This document shows, in pieces, positions 1-9,328 of a stretch of DNA of 64,000 nt (positions are counted from its first letter, which is position 1; each line of letters starts with the position of its first letter). The DNA is from Hymenobacter duratus (GTDB lineage: Bacteria > Bacteroidota > Bacteroidia > Cytophagales > Hymenobacteraceae): positions 124,001 to 188,000 of the forward strand of contig NZ_JACWZZ010000004.1 of assembly GCF_014698995.1 (NCBI RefSeq). The letters run 5' to 3'. Below the pieces are notes generated by a model. It was not told the origin of the DNA and ran no database searches. It worked only from the letters and a program-made list of their open reading frames with translations. Made by a program: the position numbers and the translations under genes.

Positions 1-3000
1 ACGTCCATCACCGTCGGTATCTAGGCTTGGGCCACCGAATGCGGGCGTTGTGTCCGGGTCAGCATCGTTGTGCTGGCCGTCGCCGTCCGAGTCGTTGGCG
101 CTGCCGGCAACGAAATAGATGCGGCCTTCCTGGTCCGACTGCGAGTTGAACAGAGACCCGCTGTTGGCTTCGCGCATGTCGGAGATGCCATCGTTGTCTG
201 AATCCAGATCCAGATAGTTCGGCAGCGCGTCCCCGTCCAAGTTGATCAGGAACATAGAGGTGTAGCCGGCTCCTGAGTCCGGGTCAACGGCATTAACGAT
301 GCCATCGGCATCCGAGTCGTTGGCGGAGGCATAAGCAGCCGGGTAGTTGCCGTTATAAGTTGCATTGGGCAGCAGGACGCCACGGGAAGCCTCCAGCTGA
401 TCCGGAATGCCGTCGTTATCGGCATCCAGGTCGCGGTAGTCGGGCATACCATCGGCGTCAGAGTCACGGAACGCATCATTGCCGGCTCCGGGCTGTAGCG
501 GGCGGTTATCCAAAATTCCATCACGGTTGGCATCACCAGCCGTAATGATGGCGGCCAGAATACGACCCTGAATGTCGGAGTCGGACGGAACCAGGCCTCC
601 CCAGCGCTCAATACCGTCGGGCAAGCCGTCGTTATCCGCGTCCATATCAATGTAGTCGGGCAGGGTGGCTATAGCGCCGGGGTTCGTCAGGGAATTGGTT
701 GACGAGTTCCAGGCGTAGAGCAGGGCCGTTGAGCCGCTGAAGTCGGGGTCGAAGCGGTTATCGATACCGTCGCCATCGGCATCAGCCCCGAGCGGAGCAC
801 GGAACGCCAGACCGTTGCCGGCGGCAGCCCGCCCGGCGGGAGCAGTGATGGAAGACTGCACCTCGAACAAGTCGGCAATGCCATCATTATCCGAGTCACG
901 GTCCATGATGTCCAGTACGCCGTCACCGTCGTGGTCCAGGTTGGCAAAGATGGAAATACCGCTGTTGCTGCTGGTCTGGGCGTTCTGTGGCATACCGCGG
1001 GCACCGGCAGAATTACTAACCGCACCCGTAATGCGCCCGGTGCGTGGGTCGTAGTTGGCCACGGGCTTACCGTTGTTAGCCTCAATAGCATCCGGCAGGC
1101 CGTCGCCATCGGAATCGGTATCCAGGTGATTGGGAATGCCGTCCTGGTCGATGTCGAAGTAGTCGTTCATACCATCGGCATTCGTGTCGCGCCATGCGCC
1201 ACGGCCCTGCGGGGTCACGTAGCCGCCATCCAGATAAATCGGAACGCCGGTACCATCGGTCTTGACCACACCATTGAGCGTGTAGGTCTGTGGATTAACT
1301 CCGTAGCTCTCATCCACATCCTTGATACCGTCGTTGTCGTCGTCCACATCAACCGCATCATCAACACCGTCGCCGTCGAAGTCGCAGTTGTAGTTATAGC
1401 TGTATACCTGCTCGCTAGCGGCGGAAATAAAGCCATACGTCCAGGTATTGACCATATAGGCATTGCCGGCCTGGTTCGTGGCATCTCCCCAGCGGTGTAC
1501 GCCGTTGTCGGATATCACGCCATCTAGGCGCTGGTTGCTGTTGTCGGGAGCTGCCGGAGATGCCGGGAAGTTGGTCGTGCTGTTAGCCGTCAGATTCGTA
1601 TCATCCCAGTACAGTCGGTCGTAGTAGGCATCGCCACCCGAGGAAGGCCGGATGTTCTGCACCCGGAAGCCATCGGGGTTGCCTTCGGCGTCGAAAATGG
1701 GGAAGTTGACCGCCGCACCCGTGCTGGTGAATGAGAGACGTACGGTGGCGCCGGTGGCCACTGCGGCGTTAGACGCATTCAGGCCATTCCAGGAAGAGGT
1801 AACGGGCACACCTGCCGTCGTCACAACCTGCTCAATCAGAACGTCGTCGCCATCTTTCACTCCGTTGTTGTTCAGGTCAACGAGGATATTGACGCTGCCG
1901 GTTTCACTGCTGACAGTGGTGAAAGCGGCCGAGCCCCGGCTGAGGATAGAGTTGCAGAACGACTGGTAGGTCCGGGCGAACGTTGGTACAGGGGCACTGG
2001 GCCAGATAGCGGCGTCCGGGTCGTTCACAAAGTTGGCGTACTGCGGATAGGCTAGGTCAGAGGTCTGGCTGCGACGGCGCTGCGCTACCGTAGTCCGGCC
2101 CGTGCCCGAGGTAGCACCAAACTCATTGGCTACGAAGAAGAAGTCAAGCGGCCGCATACCGGCCAGCTCCAGCTGCTTCACGTAGTAGCGGTTGGGCGTC
2201 TGGGCGCTTTCAATCAGCGTGTACATCTTGAAGTTAGCCGACAGCCGGTTCTGGAATGCTCCGGCACTGCCCGTAGACGCGTACGAGGAAAAAGCCCAGT
2301 ATTTGCTGAACAGCCGGCCTTTCTTTTCAACTCCTCCGGCATCCTTCACCGTGAAGTCCCAGAAATCGTAGTGCGATAAACGGCCGTTATCGGTAAGGGC
2401 GTCTTCGTTCTGCTGGGTAAACTCAATATAGAAATCCTGCGCCTGGCCCGTGTTGTTCGTATAGGTCAGGGGCACGTAGCCCAGTGGGTTGAGCAAGGAC
2501 TGCGGGCCCAACTGGTTCTGCTGAGCGTCGACAATCACACCGGCCTGGGGCAGCCCGTTCACCGTGGTGAGTAGTGGGGAACGGTTGAGGTTGTTGTTGG
2601 CCGCGTTGTTGGTCGAGTCGCGGTACAATTTGCTCTGTTTTACAATGGTGCCCGCATTGGCACCGTAGCGCAGCGTCAGAATCAGGTTGCGCTGTCGGCC
2701 GGCGTTGTTACCTGATACACCTTGTCCGTTGTAGATGCGGTGCACGCCGTAGTTGAGCGTTTCGCCGGGATTGAGGCGCACGTACAGCCGGTGGTCGGGC
2801 GAGAACGTACCGCCATCGGCCCAGGTGCTCGGCTTCAGAAACCCCTTTGATACTAGATTCGGGTTGTTCGAGTCGTGGATAAGAAAGCCCGACCGGTCGT
2901 TGCGCACATCCGTCATGGCAAATGATTGGCTATTCGGCGTGAGTTCCCGGGAACCCTCCGCATGACCATCATGCAGCCCGAACAGCCCGGCACCCAGCGC

Positions 3001-3039
3001 AACGAAAGCTGCACTACACAATCGTAAGTGTTTTTTCAT
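1..3039 (-). CDS. Secreted protein with thrombospondin type 3-like calcium-binding repeats (3' end beyond left edge)
   Basis: The frame opens at an ATG at 3039 and stays open for 1013 codons to the left edge, so the C-terminus is missing. The first ~27 residues (MKKHLRLCSAAFVALGAGLF, then GLHDGHA) look like a Sec signal peptide. Residues ~30-545 resemble no family I can name. From about residue 548 onward there are many Asp-rich units of the type DxDGDGxxD and DxDxDNDGIxD, at least ten, often followed by a Glu, typical of thrombospondin type 3/calcium-binding repeats. In Bacteroidota such proteins commonly end in a type IX secretion sorting domain or a gliding-motility C-terminal domain, but that part lies outside the window. 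Role inferred: cell-surface or secreted, calcium-stabilised stalk or adhesin. The Asp-coding repeats also explain the short-period GTC/ATC pattern on the plus strand. Confidence 0.8.
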   Translation of the reverse strand, partial: MKKHLRLCSAAFVALGAGLFGLHDGHAEGSRELTPNSQSFAMTDVRNDRSGFLIHDSNNPNLVSKGFLKPSTWADGGTFSPDHRLYVRLNPGETLNYGVHRIYNGQGVSGNNAGRQRNLILTLRYGANAGTIVKQSKLYRDSTNNAANNNLNRSPLLTTVNGLPQAGVIVDAQQNQLGPQSLLNPLGYVPLTYTNNTGQAQDFYIEFTQQNEDALTDNGRLSHYDFWDFTVKDAGGVEKKGRLFSKYWAFSSYASTGSAGAFQNRLSANFKMYTLIESAQTPNRYYVKQLELAGMRPLDFFFVANEFGATSGTGRTTVAQRRRSQTSDLAYPQYANFVNDPDAAIWPSAPVPTFARTYQSFCNSILSRGSAAFTTVSSETGSVNILVDLNNNGVKDGDDVLIEQVVTTAGVPVTSSWNGLNASNAAVATGATVRLSFTSTGAAVNFPIFDAEGNPDGFRVQNIRPSSGGDAYYDRLYWDDTNLTANSTTNFPASPAAPDNSNQRLDGVISDNGVHRWGDATNQAGNAYMVNTWTYGFISAASEQVYSYNYNCDFDGDGVDDAVDVDDDNDGIKDVDESYGVNPQTYTLNGVVKTDGTGVPIYLDGGYVTPQGRGAWRDTNADGMNDYFDIDQDGIPNHLDTDSDGDGLPDAIEANNGKPVANYDPRTGRITGAVSNSAGARGMPQNAQTSSNSGISIFANLDHDGDGVLDIMDRDSDNDGIADLFEVQSSITAPAGRAAAGNGLAFRAPLGADADGDGIDNRFDPDFSGSTALLYAWNSSTNSLTNPGAIATLPDYIDMDADNDGLPDGIERWGGLVPSDSDIQGRILAAIITAGDANRDGILDNRPLQPGAGNDAFRDSDADGMPDYRDLDADNDGIPDQLEASRGVLLPNATYNGNYPAAYASANDSDADGIVNAVDPDSGAGYTSMFLINLDGDALPNYLDLDSDNDGISDMREANSGSLFNSQSDQEGRIYFVAGSANDSDGDGQHNDADPDTTPAFGGPSLDTDGDGR

Positions 3040-3246
3040 TTATTTAAAGAAAAAAAGAAGTTCAAATTGTGGATTACCAGGAAAATACAACGGCTGGTAA
3101 TTCGGCAAAAGTAGTAATCAATCAGGATGTTAGCTTGCTTTTTTTCAAAATAAATTCAAAAAATAATGCATAACCCCCTGCAGCCAAGCCGTTACCGATA
3201 GTAGGTAAGCCGCAAGTCTGCAGGGGGAAAGAAGAAGACCGAAGGC

Positions 3247-5766
3247 CTAGAAAGGATACCCGATTCCCAGGTTAAACGCCGTCTGGTCCTGGCTCTTGAA
3301 CAGGCCGGCGTTGCGGATAGCCCACTTGCTGCCGGGCGCCGTGGGGTCGTAGACTTTGGTGGCTACATCGAGGCGCAGGATGAGGAACGTAAAGTCGAAG
3401 CGCAGGCCGAACCCGGACCCTACCGCAAACTCCTGATAGAAGCGGTTGAAGTTGAACTGAGCGCCTGGCCGCTGGTCGTCGGGTTGCAGGGCCCACACGT
3501 TGCCGAAGTCAGTGAACACCGCCCCGTTGATGAAGTCGAAGAGCGGAAAGCGGTATTCTACGCTGCCTTCCAGCAATAGTTCGCCTGGCTGCTCGATGTT
3601 GTAGTTGCGGATCAGATTGCCACTCTCGTCGCGCTTGGGCGTGACGCCATCGGTGTCGAGCACGTACGACGTGAACGTGCCTGGCCCCAGACGGCGCGGC
3701 TTCCAGGCCCGGACGCTGGTGCTGCCGCCCGCGAAGAAGTACTTGTCATAAGGAATAACACTGTTGCTGGGCCGCAGCGGCTGGACGATGCCTCCGTTCA
3801 GGCGATACACGAAAAACGACTTGGGCCCGAGTTTATGGTAGCGTCGGTAATCCGTATTCAGGCGGTAGAAATCCGTCACCCGAATACCATTGCCATCCTT
3901 GTTGAGCAGGTCCTGGTACAAGGGGCGTGTGATACCACCCACCTCCGCGAAAACCCGAAAGTACCGCGCGTCACGAGTCTGGTTGAAATCGTTGGAATTG
4001 TATAATGAGGTGAAACTTAGGCTTGGGACAAATTGACGATTAAATGTAAATTCTGCGGCCTGGCGGTTGGGAAACCGGCTAACTAATTCATTAAAGAAAG
4101 CTTGGTCTAAATAAGGTGTGTTTACTAGGCTCAGATCAACAGGAGTGAAAACGTATTGATGAAAAGCCGACCGCTGCCAGATATAGTCAAAAGTGCCTTC
4201 CAGGTTGGTGCGGGTGTACTCCGGCCGGCTTACGAAGTTGTAGCCGATGCTGATGCGGGTGCGCGGGTTGTAGCGGGTAAGAAACCCGCTGTTCCGCCAC
4301 GGCACCAGAAACTGCGGCAGCACCAGGTTGATGTTGGCGCCGAGCTGCGTAGTCAGCTGGCTCTTAAGCTGCTGCTCATCGTCGTTGCTGGCCAGCTCGT
4401 ACTGGCCTTCAAAGCCGGCCCGAAGGCCCAGTTCCAGCACTTCGGCCCCGCCGAACGGGTTGCGGGCTTTCAGGCGCAGGTTGCCGAACGGGCCCGGCAG
4501 GTTTGCCACGTACGTCCCGCCAAATTCCACGGTTTCCTGGTAGCGCTTGGCCGGAGAAGCCGAAACCACGGCATCCAGCTCATGGCGCAGACTGTCCTCG
4601 GCGGTGCGGGGGCGTACCCGAACGTAGTTCACTGTGGTGAAGCGAAAAACGTCGAGCTGGCTGATCTGGCGCTGCGTGGTCTGCGTGTTGGTCAGGTTGT
4701 AGTAGTCGCCGGCATGAATGGCCAGTTTGCGGTTGAGCAGCCGCGTGCTGATGCGGTGCCGGAAGGCCAGGAAATAAGTCGAGTCCTGCACGATGGTATC
4801 CCGCTTCTGCCCGAAGCGGACTGTGCCGGCATCCGTAATGAAGCGCACCCGCCGAATAGTGTAGCGCGGGTGCGCCAGCTCGGTGGCCGGACTGGCCACC
4901 ATGGTGCGGAGCCGCACCGTGGTGGGGGCGTAGCTCGTATCGGCCTCCAGCGTGATGTACTGCTGGCGAAAATCAAAGTAGCCGTCGTCCTTGAGCAAAG
5001 CCTCAATCCGGGCGCGCTCCTGCCCGATTACTTCCTCGTCGTACTGGTCGCCGACGTGCAGCAGCGTGGCGGGCTGCGACGCCAGCACCCGCCGTGCCAC
5101 GGCCGTATCGGCAATGTCGTAGTCGAGCTGCGAGTAATGGAAAGGCGCATTTTCCGTGACGGTATACGTAACCGTTACGCGGCGGCGGTGCAGGCTGTCG
5201 GGGCCGCCCAGCAGGCGGCCCAGCGAGAAGCGCCGGTCGGCCAGCGTGTCGGTGTAGCGCATGTGGCTACGGAAAAAGCCTTTCGATTTAAGGAAGATGG
5301 CAATCTGCTCCGCCGTCTGGCGCGTCAGGGCCGAGTCGTAGATGACTGGGGGCTCGCCCAGCCGCATAATGGCATTGCCCTTGTCGAGGGCCAGCTGCAG
5401 GCGACGGGTGCGCCGCTCGCGCTTGGTCAGCAGCTTGCCTACCTGCGACGAGTCGGGGCGGGCATCCAGAATGCGCTGATCAAAGAGGGCGCGGGTGTCA
5501 TCAAGCTTGCGCTGCAGCCGGTCGGGGTTGTAGAAGCCGCGTCCTAGCTGATAGATTGCTAGTTTTGGCAGCGGAAAGCGGCTGTTGGGTTTCTGGCGGT
5601 ACAAGGCCTGAATCCGTTCGGCATCAGCCTGCTTTACTCCCTCAAGCTGCACCTTGCTCAGCAGCTGCTGCTTGGGCCCCAGCAGGCGCAATGGCGAGCA
5701 GCCCGCTGCCAGTAGTAGAAAGCCAGCCAGGGCCGGCAGGGCGTAGCGGCCCGTTTTATGTATCAT
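3247..5766 (-). CDS. tamL: TamL-like Omp85-family outer-membrane protein with lipoprotein signal
   Basis: The protein has 839 residues when started at the ATG at 5766. An upstream in-frame start at 5823 would run into the divergent methyltransferase gene and place 19 residues before the signal. The N-terminus MIHKTGRYALPALAGF is followed by LLLAAGC, a lipobox, so the mature protein should carry a lipidated Cys. The next ~400 residues contain POTRA-like segments, and the C-terminal half is a beta-barrel rich in alternating aromatic residues, with a FFAGGSTSVRAW segment and a final aromatic (NLGIGYPF). Omp85 proteins insert or translocate barrel proteins. The lipid-anchored TamA variant in Bacteroidota is called TamL. 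It is divergent from the SPOUT methyltransferase with only 35 bp between start codons, so the promoters must overlap. The family call is firm; the TamL subclass rests on the lipobox. Confidence 0.85.
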   Translation of the reverse strand: MIHKTGRYALPALAGFLLLAAGCSPLRLLGPKQQLLSKVQLEGVKQADAERIQALYRQKPNSRFPLPKLAIYQLGRGFYNPDRLQRKLDDTRALFDQRILDARPDSSQVGKLLTKRERRTRRLQLALDKGNAIMRLGEPPVIYDSALTRQTAEQIAIFLKSKGFFRSHMRYTDTLADRRFSLGRLLGGPDSLHRRRVTVTYTVTENAPFHYSQLDYDIADTAVARRVLASQPATLLHVGDQYDEEVIGQERARIEALLKDDGYFDFRQQYITLEADTSYAPTTVRLRTMVASPATELAHPRYTIRRVRFITDAGTVRFGQKRDTIVQDSTYFLAFRHRISTRLLNRKLAIHAGDYYNLTNTQTTQRQISQLDVFRFTTVNYVRVRPRTAEDSLRHELDAVVSASPAKRYQETVEFGGTYVANLPGPFGNLRLKARNPFGGAEVLELGLRAGFEGQYELASNDDEQQLKSQLTTQLGANINLVLPQFLVPWRNSGFLTRYNPRTRISIGYNFVSRPEYTRTNLEGTFDYIWQRSAFHQYVFTPVDLSLVNTPYLDQAFFNELVSRFPNRQAAEFTFNRQFVPSLSFTSLYNSNDFNQTRDARYFRVFAEVGGITRPLYQDLLNKDGNGIRVTDFYRLNTDYRRYHKLGPKSFFVYRLNGGIVQPLRPSNSVIPYDKYFFAGGSTSVRAWKPRRLGPGTFTSYVLDTDGVTPKRDESGNLIRNYNIEQPGELLLEGSVEYRFPLFDFINGAVFTDFGNVWALQPDDQRPGAQFNFNRFYQEFAVGSGFGLRFDFTFLILRLDVATKVYDPTAPGSKWAIRNAGLFKSQDQTAFNLGIGYPF

Positions 5767-5801
5767 CTGAGGCCCTTTGGGGCGTCTGTTCAGCACAATA
5801 T

Positions 5802-6548
5802 ATGGTCTCAAAAGCAGTGACAAAATACGTACACGCGCTGCACCTGAAAAAGTATCGGCTCCGGCACGGCGCTTTTCTGGTGGAAGGCGGCAAAAGCGTG
5901 CTGGAGCTGCTAAGTTCCGGACTTCAAACGGAACGCGTGTTTGTAACGGCTGAATTTGCGCTAAAATTACCTGCTCAGCTTGCGCAAAGCCTTGTGGAAG
6001 TAGTCAGTGAGGACGAACTGACTCGCCTCGGAACCCTGGCCACCAACAACACCGCCCTGGCTATTGCGCGCCTGCCCGCCGAGCCCCCGCTGCTGCCTGG
6101 CGCCACCAGTGGCCTGTTTCTGGCCCTGGACCAGGTGCGCGACCCTGGCAACTTGGGCACCCTCATTCGCCTGGCCGACTGGTACGGCCTGCCCGGCGTG
6201 GTGCTCTCCGAAACCTGTGCCGACCCGTGGGCGCCCAAAACGGTGGCCGCTACCATGGGTTCGTTTACACGGGTGCCGGTATGGCAGCGCGAGTTGCCTG
6301 GCTGGCTCAGCAGTCTGCCCGCTGGCCTGCCCGTGTATGGCGCCGACCTGCACGGCGACAATGTGCACGGTCTCACGCTGCAGCCCCAGGGCGTGCTGGT
6401 GATGGGTAGTGAAAGCCATGGCCTCACGCCGGAAGTGGAAGCCTGCCTGACCCAGCGGCTGCATATTCCGGGCCGGGGCCAGGCCGAAAGCCTGAACGTG
6501 GCCATTTCCGCCGCCATCCTGCTTGATAATTTTCACCGAAACGGGTAA
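5802..6548 (+). CDS. TrmH-family (SPOUT) RNA 2'-O-methyltransferase
   Basis: The protein has 248 residues from the ATG at 5802; the open frame continues upstream but overlaps the divergent tamL-like gene. The N-terminal part (HALHLKKYRLRHGAFLVEGG) is the SpoU substrate-binding domain. The catalytic SPOUT knot shows motif 1 (LDQVRDPGNLGTLIR, with the N-x-G-x-x-x-R signature), motif 2 (GVLVMGSESHGL) and motif 3 (IPGRGQAESLNVAISAAILL). These enzymes methylate a ribose 2'-OH in rRNA or tRNA using S-adenosylmethionine. The sequence alone does not tell which RNA nucleotide is modified, so no symbol is given. A 20-bp-arm hairpin follows the stop codon. Confidence 0.9.
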   Translation: MVSKAVTKYVHALHLKKYRLRHGAFLVEGGKSVLELLSSGLQTERVFVTAEFALKLPAQLAQSLVEVVSEDELTRLGTLATNNTALAIARLPAEPPLLPGATSGLFLALDQVRDPGNLGTLIRLADWYGLPGVVLSETCADPWAPKTVAATMGSFTRVPVWQRELPGWLSSLPAGLPVYGADLHGDNVHGLTLQPQGVLVMGSESHGLTPEVEACLTQRLHIPGRGQAESLNVAISAAILLDNFHRNG

Positions 6549-6580
6549 ATGGTTGTGAATTAGGCCTGCACGCCGAAGAT

Positions 6581-6636
6581 CCGCAAAGCAAAGAAGCCCT
6601 CGACATGCAAACGTCAAGGGCTTCTTTGCTTTGCGG
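6581..6636. terminator. Bidirectional hairpin between convergent genes
   Basis: A perfect 20-bp inverted repeat (arms 6581-6600 and 6617-6636, 16-nt loop) lies between the convergent methyltransferase and barrel-protein genes. The arms carry A-rich/T-rich tracts that can act in both directions. It sits 32 bp after one stop codon and 12 bp after the other. Confidence 0.8.
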
Positions 6637-6648
6637 AGCTACAGTTGC

Positions 6649-7788
6649 TTAGTCGAAGTCCGACAGGGAGATGCCGAAGCTCAGGACGTTGGCCTGCGGG
6701 CCGCGGTTGTCTTTGAACATCTCATTCAGGTTGTATTTGGCGAAGAGCGTCACGCTGCGCAGCCCGATCAGGCCCTGCACACCGTACTGGAAGTCTTCGA
6801 GGTTGTATGACCCCCGGTCTTTGTCTTTGCGGGTGCTGCCTTCCTGCTCGTATTTAATCTTGGTGTGCGACGCCAGACGGTAGCCAACAAACCCGCCGGC
6901 TCCGATGCGGAACGCACTGTTGTGCTTGTCGTCGCGGAAGTTGAGCACAGGCATCAGGGGCAGGTTGATAACCGTCGTAGCCAGCTTGCTTTTCTCCAGA
7001 TTCAGGTCCCGGTCATTTACTACATACGTCGTGTTGTTGGCCGCCAAAAACCGGTTGTTGTTATCGAGCATGTAGTTGTTGAACGACAGCTCCGGACCGG
7101 TCATGATGTAGAGCGGACTGCGGCGGCTGCCTATTCGCTGGATGTAATGCCAGTTCAGGCTGACGTAGCGGGAACCCATGGTGCGCAGGTCCAGGTTGGG
7201 CTCGTTTACCAGATTCTGCTTGTTTACCAGGGCGTTCAGGCCCAGGTCGATGCTGAAGTCGCTACGGCCCGACCGGTCGGCTTTGGCCTGGCGCTTGGCT
7301 GCGGCCAGCGAGTCGTCTTTGGTAGTGCTGCCCAGATGCACCGATACCCGGTCGCTGCCATCTTCGGCGGCATTTTCTTCCACTTTCACCCCAAACAGGC
7401 GGCCCATGCTCACTTCTACCTTGTCGCCGCCTTTGCGCGGGGCATTGTCGTTGTGCAGCGTGATGCGGATCTGCTCGGGTACCTGCTTGCCGGGCTGGTC
7501 TTTGGCAGGGTAAAACTCCATCGTCACCTGCTCCGACTTCGACGACTTGCCGGCGGCTTCTGCTTGGGTGATGTACTTATCCAGCAGAATCATCAGCGAG
7601 TCGAGCTTGTAGTTGCGCAGCTCGCGGAGCTGCTGCTTGTTTTTGACGAACAGCGTCATGGTGGCCTGGTTGGGCAGTTTCACCAGAATGGTATCGTCGA
7701 GGTGAGCAGGGGCAGTAGCGTGGGCCGAGCAAGGCGCGGCCAGAACCAGCAGCAGGAAGGCGGCCAGCAGGGCGGAGAGGCGTTTCAT
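6649..7788 (-). CDS. Outer-membrane beta-barrel protein in ECF sigma operon
   Basis: The protein has 379 residues with a signal peptide (MKRLSALLAAFLLLVLAAPC, cut near SAHA). The first ~170 residues of the mature protein are charged and contain PNQATMTLFVKNKQQLREL and KSEQVTMEF-type segments. The C-terminal ~200 residues have alternating hydrophobic/aromatic strands (SRYVSLNWHYIQRIG, FRIGAGGFVGYRLA, SVTLFAKYNLNEMF) and end in SFGISLSDFD, consistent with a PorT-like outer-membrane barrel. It starts only 13 bp after the anti-sigma-like gene, so it is probably the third gene of the sigma operon. Exact function unknown; the barrel call comes from the strand pattern and terminal residues. Confidence 0.7.
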   Translation of the reverse strand: MKRLSALLAAFLLLVLAAPCSAHATAPAHLDDTILVKLPNQATMTLFVKNKQQLRELRNYKLDSLMILLDKYITQAEAAGKSSKSEQVTMEFYPAKDQPGKQVPEQIRITLHNDNAPRKGGDKVEVSMGRLFGVKVEENAAEDGSDRVSVHLGSTTKDDSLAAAKRQAKADRSGRSDFSIDLGLNALVNKQNLVNEPNLDLRTMGSRYVSLNWHYIQRIGSRRSPLYIMTGPELSFNNYMLDNNNRFLAANNTTYVVNDRDLNLEKSKLATTVINLPLMPVLNFRDDKHNSAFRIGAGGFVGYRLASHTKIKYEQEGSTRKDKDRGSYNLEDFQYGVQGLIGLRSVTLFAKYNLNEMFKDNRGPQANVLSFGISLSDFD

Positions 7789-7801
7789 GACAGGAAAAAA
7801 A

Positions 7802-8626
7802 TTAGAGTTGTATCACTTTGGTAAGCGTGCGGCCGGCCACGCGGGCCTGCACCGTCACGGTTTCGGGCAGTCCGGCATCAGCCAGAGTCACCCGGTCGCC
7901 GCGCACTGCGCTGCGGCCCAGGCGCAGCAGCTGGCCCAACCGGGGCCGCGGGCCGGAGTCTGCCTGGTGAGCGGCCGTGGCCACGGCCGTTTCCGCATCA
8001 CTGCGGCGGACTTCCACCTCAATCGGGCCGGTAGCAGCCAGCGCCGTAGCCTGACGCGGTACTGAAGGGGCTTCCACTGGCTCCGAAATACGCTCCGGTT
8101 GCGTTTTTGGGAGGGCAGTAGCTAGGGCTTCAGGAGCCGGCGCATTGTCTAGGGCTTTGGAAGCAGCAGTACGCTTGGAGCGGTTTGCCGAAACCGGCTC
8201 GGCGGCCAATTGCCGGGCCGGCAGGTGCGCATCCTGGGGCTGGCGGGCGGAAGGAGCGGGGGCTTCAGCAGAGGCTTCTTTCGAGGTGGTAGATGCAAGC
8301 GCCTGAGGTGGGGTTGCCTGGGTTTCCGTGGCATCAGCCGATTTTTTTTCGGGTTGGGCGGCGGCTGCGGGCTGCGCGGTCTTCTGTTGAGGCGCAGTGG
8401 CCAGCGCCCCTTCGCCGGAAGGCACCGAGGAGCCCAGGTGCAGCCAGAGCACACCACTTACCAGCAGCAGTGCCACGCTGGCCGCGGCCGCCCACAGCCA
8501 GAGCACGGGGCGTTTCTTTTCGGGCTGCAGCTCTTCTTCCAGCTGGTTCCAGAGGTAGGCAGGCGGGGTGGGCGCGTGCTCCGCGAGACGGTCGCGAAAC
8601 AGCTTATCAATATCTTCCGGTTGCAT
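7802..8626 (-). CDS. Single-pass membrane protein, probable anti-sigma factor
   Basis: The protein has 274 residues. The N-terminus (MQPEDIDKLFRDRLAEHAPT) is a short amphipathic cytoplasmic segment with the PPxxLWxQLE pattern common in proteins encoded beside ECF sigma genes in Bacteroidota. One transmembrane helix spans about residues 41-63. The rest is a low-complexity Ala/Pro/Glu-rich periplasmic linker followed by a small C-terminal domain (RGDRVTLADAGLPETVTVQ). Its start overlaps the end of the sigma gene by 20 bp, which suggests translational coupling. The anti-sigma role is inferred from position and topology; no classical zinc-binding HxxxCxxC motif is visible. Confidence 0.65.
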   Translation of the reverse strand: MQPEDIDKLFRDRLAEHAPTPPAYLWNQLEEELQPEKKRPVLWLWAAAASVALLLVSGVLWLHLGSSVPSGEGALATAPQQKTAQPAAAAQPEKKSADATETQATPPQALASTTSKEASAEAPAPSARQPQDAHLPARQLAAEPVSANRSKRTAASKALDNAPAPEALATALPKTQPERISEPVEAPSVPRQATALAATGPIEVEVRRSDAETAVATAAHQADSGPRPRLGQLLRLGRSAVRGDRVTLADAGLPETVTVQARVAGRTLTKVIQL

Positions 8627-9188
8627 ACAGTTCTTTCGGTGAGGAGATGGAGGATACGGCCTGCTGGCTGGCCGCCGCGAGGCGGCGCTGGAGCATGGCC
8701 CGTGCCTTACTGAGCTGCGACTTGCTGGTGCCCTCCGAAATACCGAGCAGCTCGCCGATTTCGGGGTGGGTGTAGCCCTCCAGGGCGTACAGGTTGAATA
8801 CCGTGCGGTAGCCGGCCGGCAGCTCCGAGAGCAGGGCCAGCATATCGTCGGCGTTGAGCTGGCTTTCGGCGGTGGCCGCCGTGGCCGGCACGTCGTAGGT
8901 GAGGTCGTCGATGGACAGGTGCAGCGGCTCCTTGCGGCGGAGCTGCCCCAGTGCCTCGTTCACCATGATCCGGCGAATCCAGCCCTCAAACGAGCCTTCG
9001 TGCCGGTACTGGTCGAGGGCCCGAAATACCTTTGCAAAACCTCCAAGCATGGCCTCTTCGGCATCCTCGCGGCGGCGCAGGTAGCGCAGGCACACCCCCA
9101 GCATCAGGCCTGCGAACCGCTCATAGAGCAGCTTCTGGGCACGGCCGCTGCCTTGGCGGCAGGCAGTGATGAGGTCAGCGTCAGTCAC
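8607..9188 (-). CDS. ECF-type RNA polymerase sigma factor
   Basis: The protein has 193 residues and begins at a GTG at 9188; no ATG upstream fits the family length. Region 2 is visible (LLYERFAGLMLGVCLRYLRR, then AEEAMLGGFAKVFRALDQYR, EGSFEGWIRRIMVNEALGQL), a variable linker follows (~90-125), and region 4 carries the HTH (LPAGYRTVFNLYALEGYTHP, EIGELLGISEGTSKSQLSKA). It directs RNA polymerase to an envelope- or stress-related regulon. It is the first gene of a likely three-gene operon with the overlapping membrane protein and the barrel protein. A palindrome lies ~140 bp upstream. Confidence 0.92.
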   Translation of the reverse strand: MTDADLITACRQGSGRAQKLLYERFAGLMLGVCLRYLRRREDAEEAMLGGFAKVFRALDQYRHEGSFEGWIRRIMVNEALGQLRRKEPLHLSIDDLTYDVPATAATAESQLNADDMLALLSELPAGYRTVFNLYALEGYTHPEIGELLGISEGTSKSQLSKARAMLQRRLAAASQQAVSSISSPKELYATGRY

Positions 9189-9328
9189 AGGTTCGAAGGT
9201 AAGGTTTGCGTCAGGAGCAGAGCGTTTGATGGGGTAGATGCAACCTTTCCGGGGGCGGTTGCCTCAGCGGCTGACTTTCCTGCTGAATTTTTTATGCGCT
9301 TTCTGAATGTGTTCTTCATGTAATTGTA

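Noticed and set aside
1..1400. Short periodic repeats considered as CRISPR or tandem DNA repeats
   Set aside because: The periodicity follows Asp/Gly codons of protein repeats with irregular spacing; no constant repeat-spacer structure.
246..1484. Short open frames with repeated simple residues on both strands
   Set aside because: They are shadows of the calcium-binding repeat gene, whose own frame is open to the window edge.
4156..5547. Long open frame (463 codons) on the plus strand
   Set aside because: It is entirely antisense to the tamL-like gene, has no domain pattern, and is rich in Val/Gly/Gln/Arg as expected from the reverse strand of high-GC coding DNA.
6865..7824. 319-codon plus-strand frame
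   Set aside because: Antisense to the barrel protein gene.
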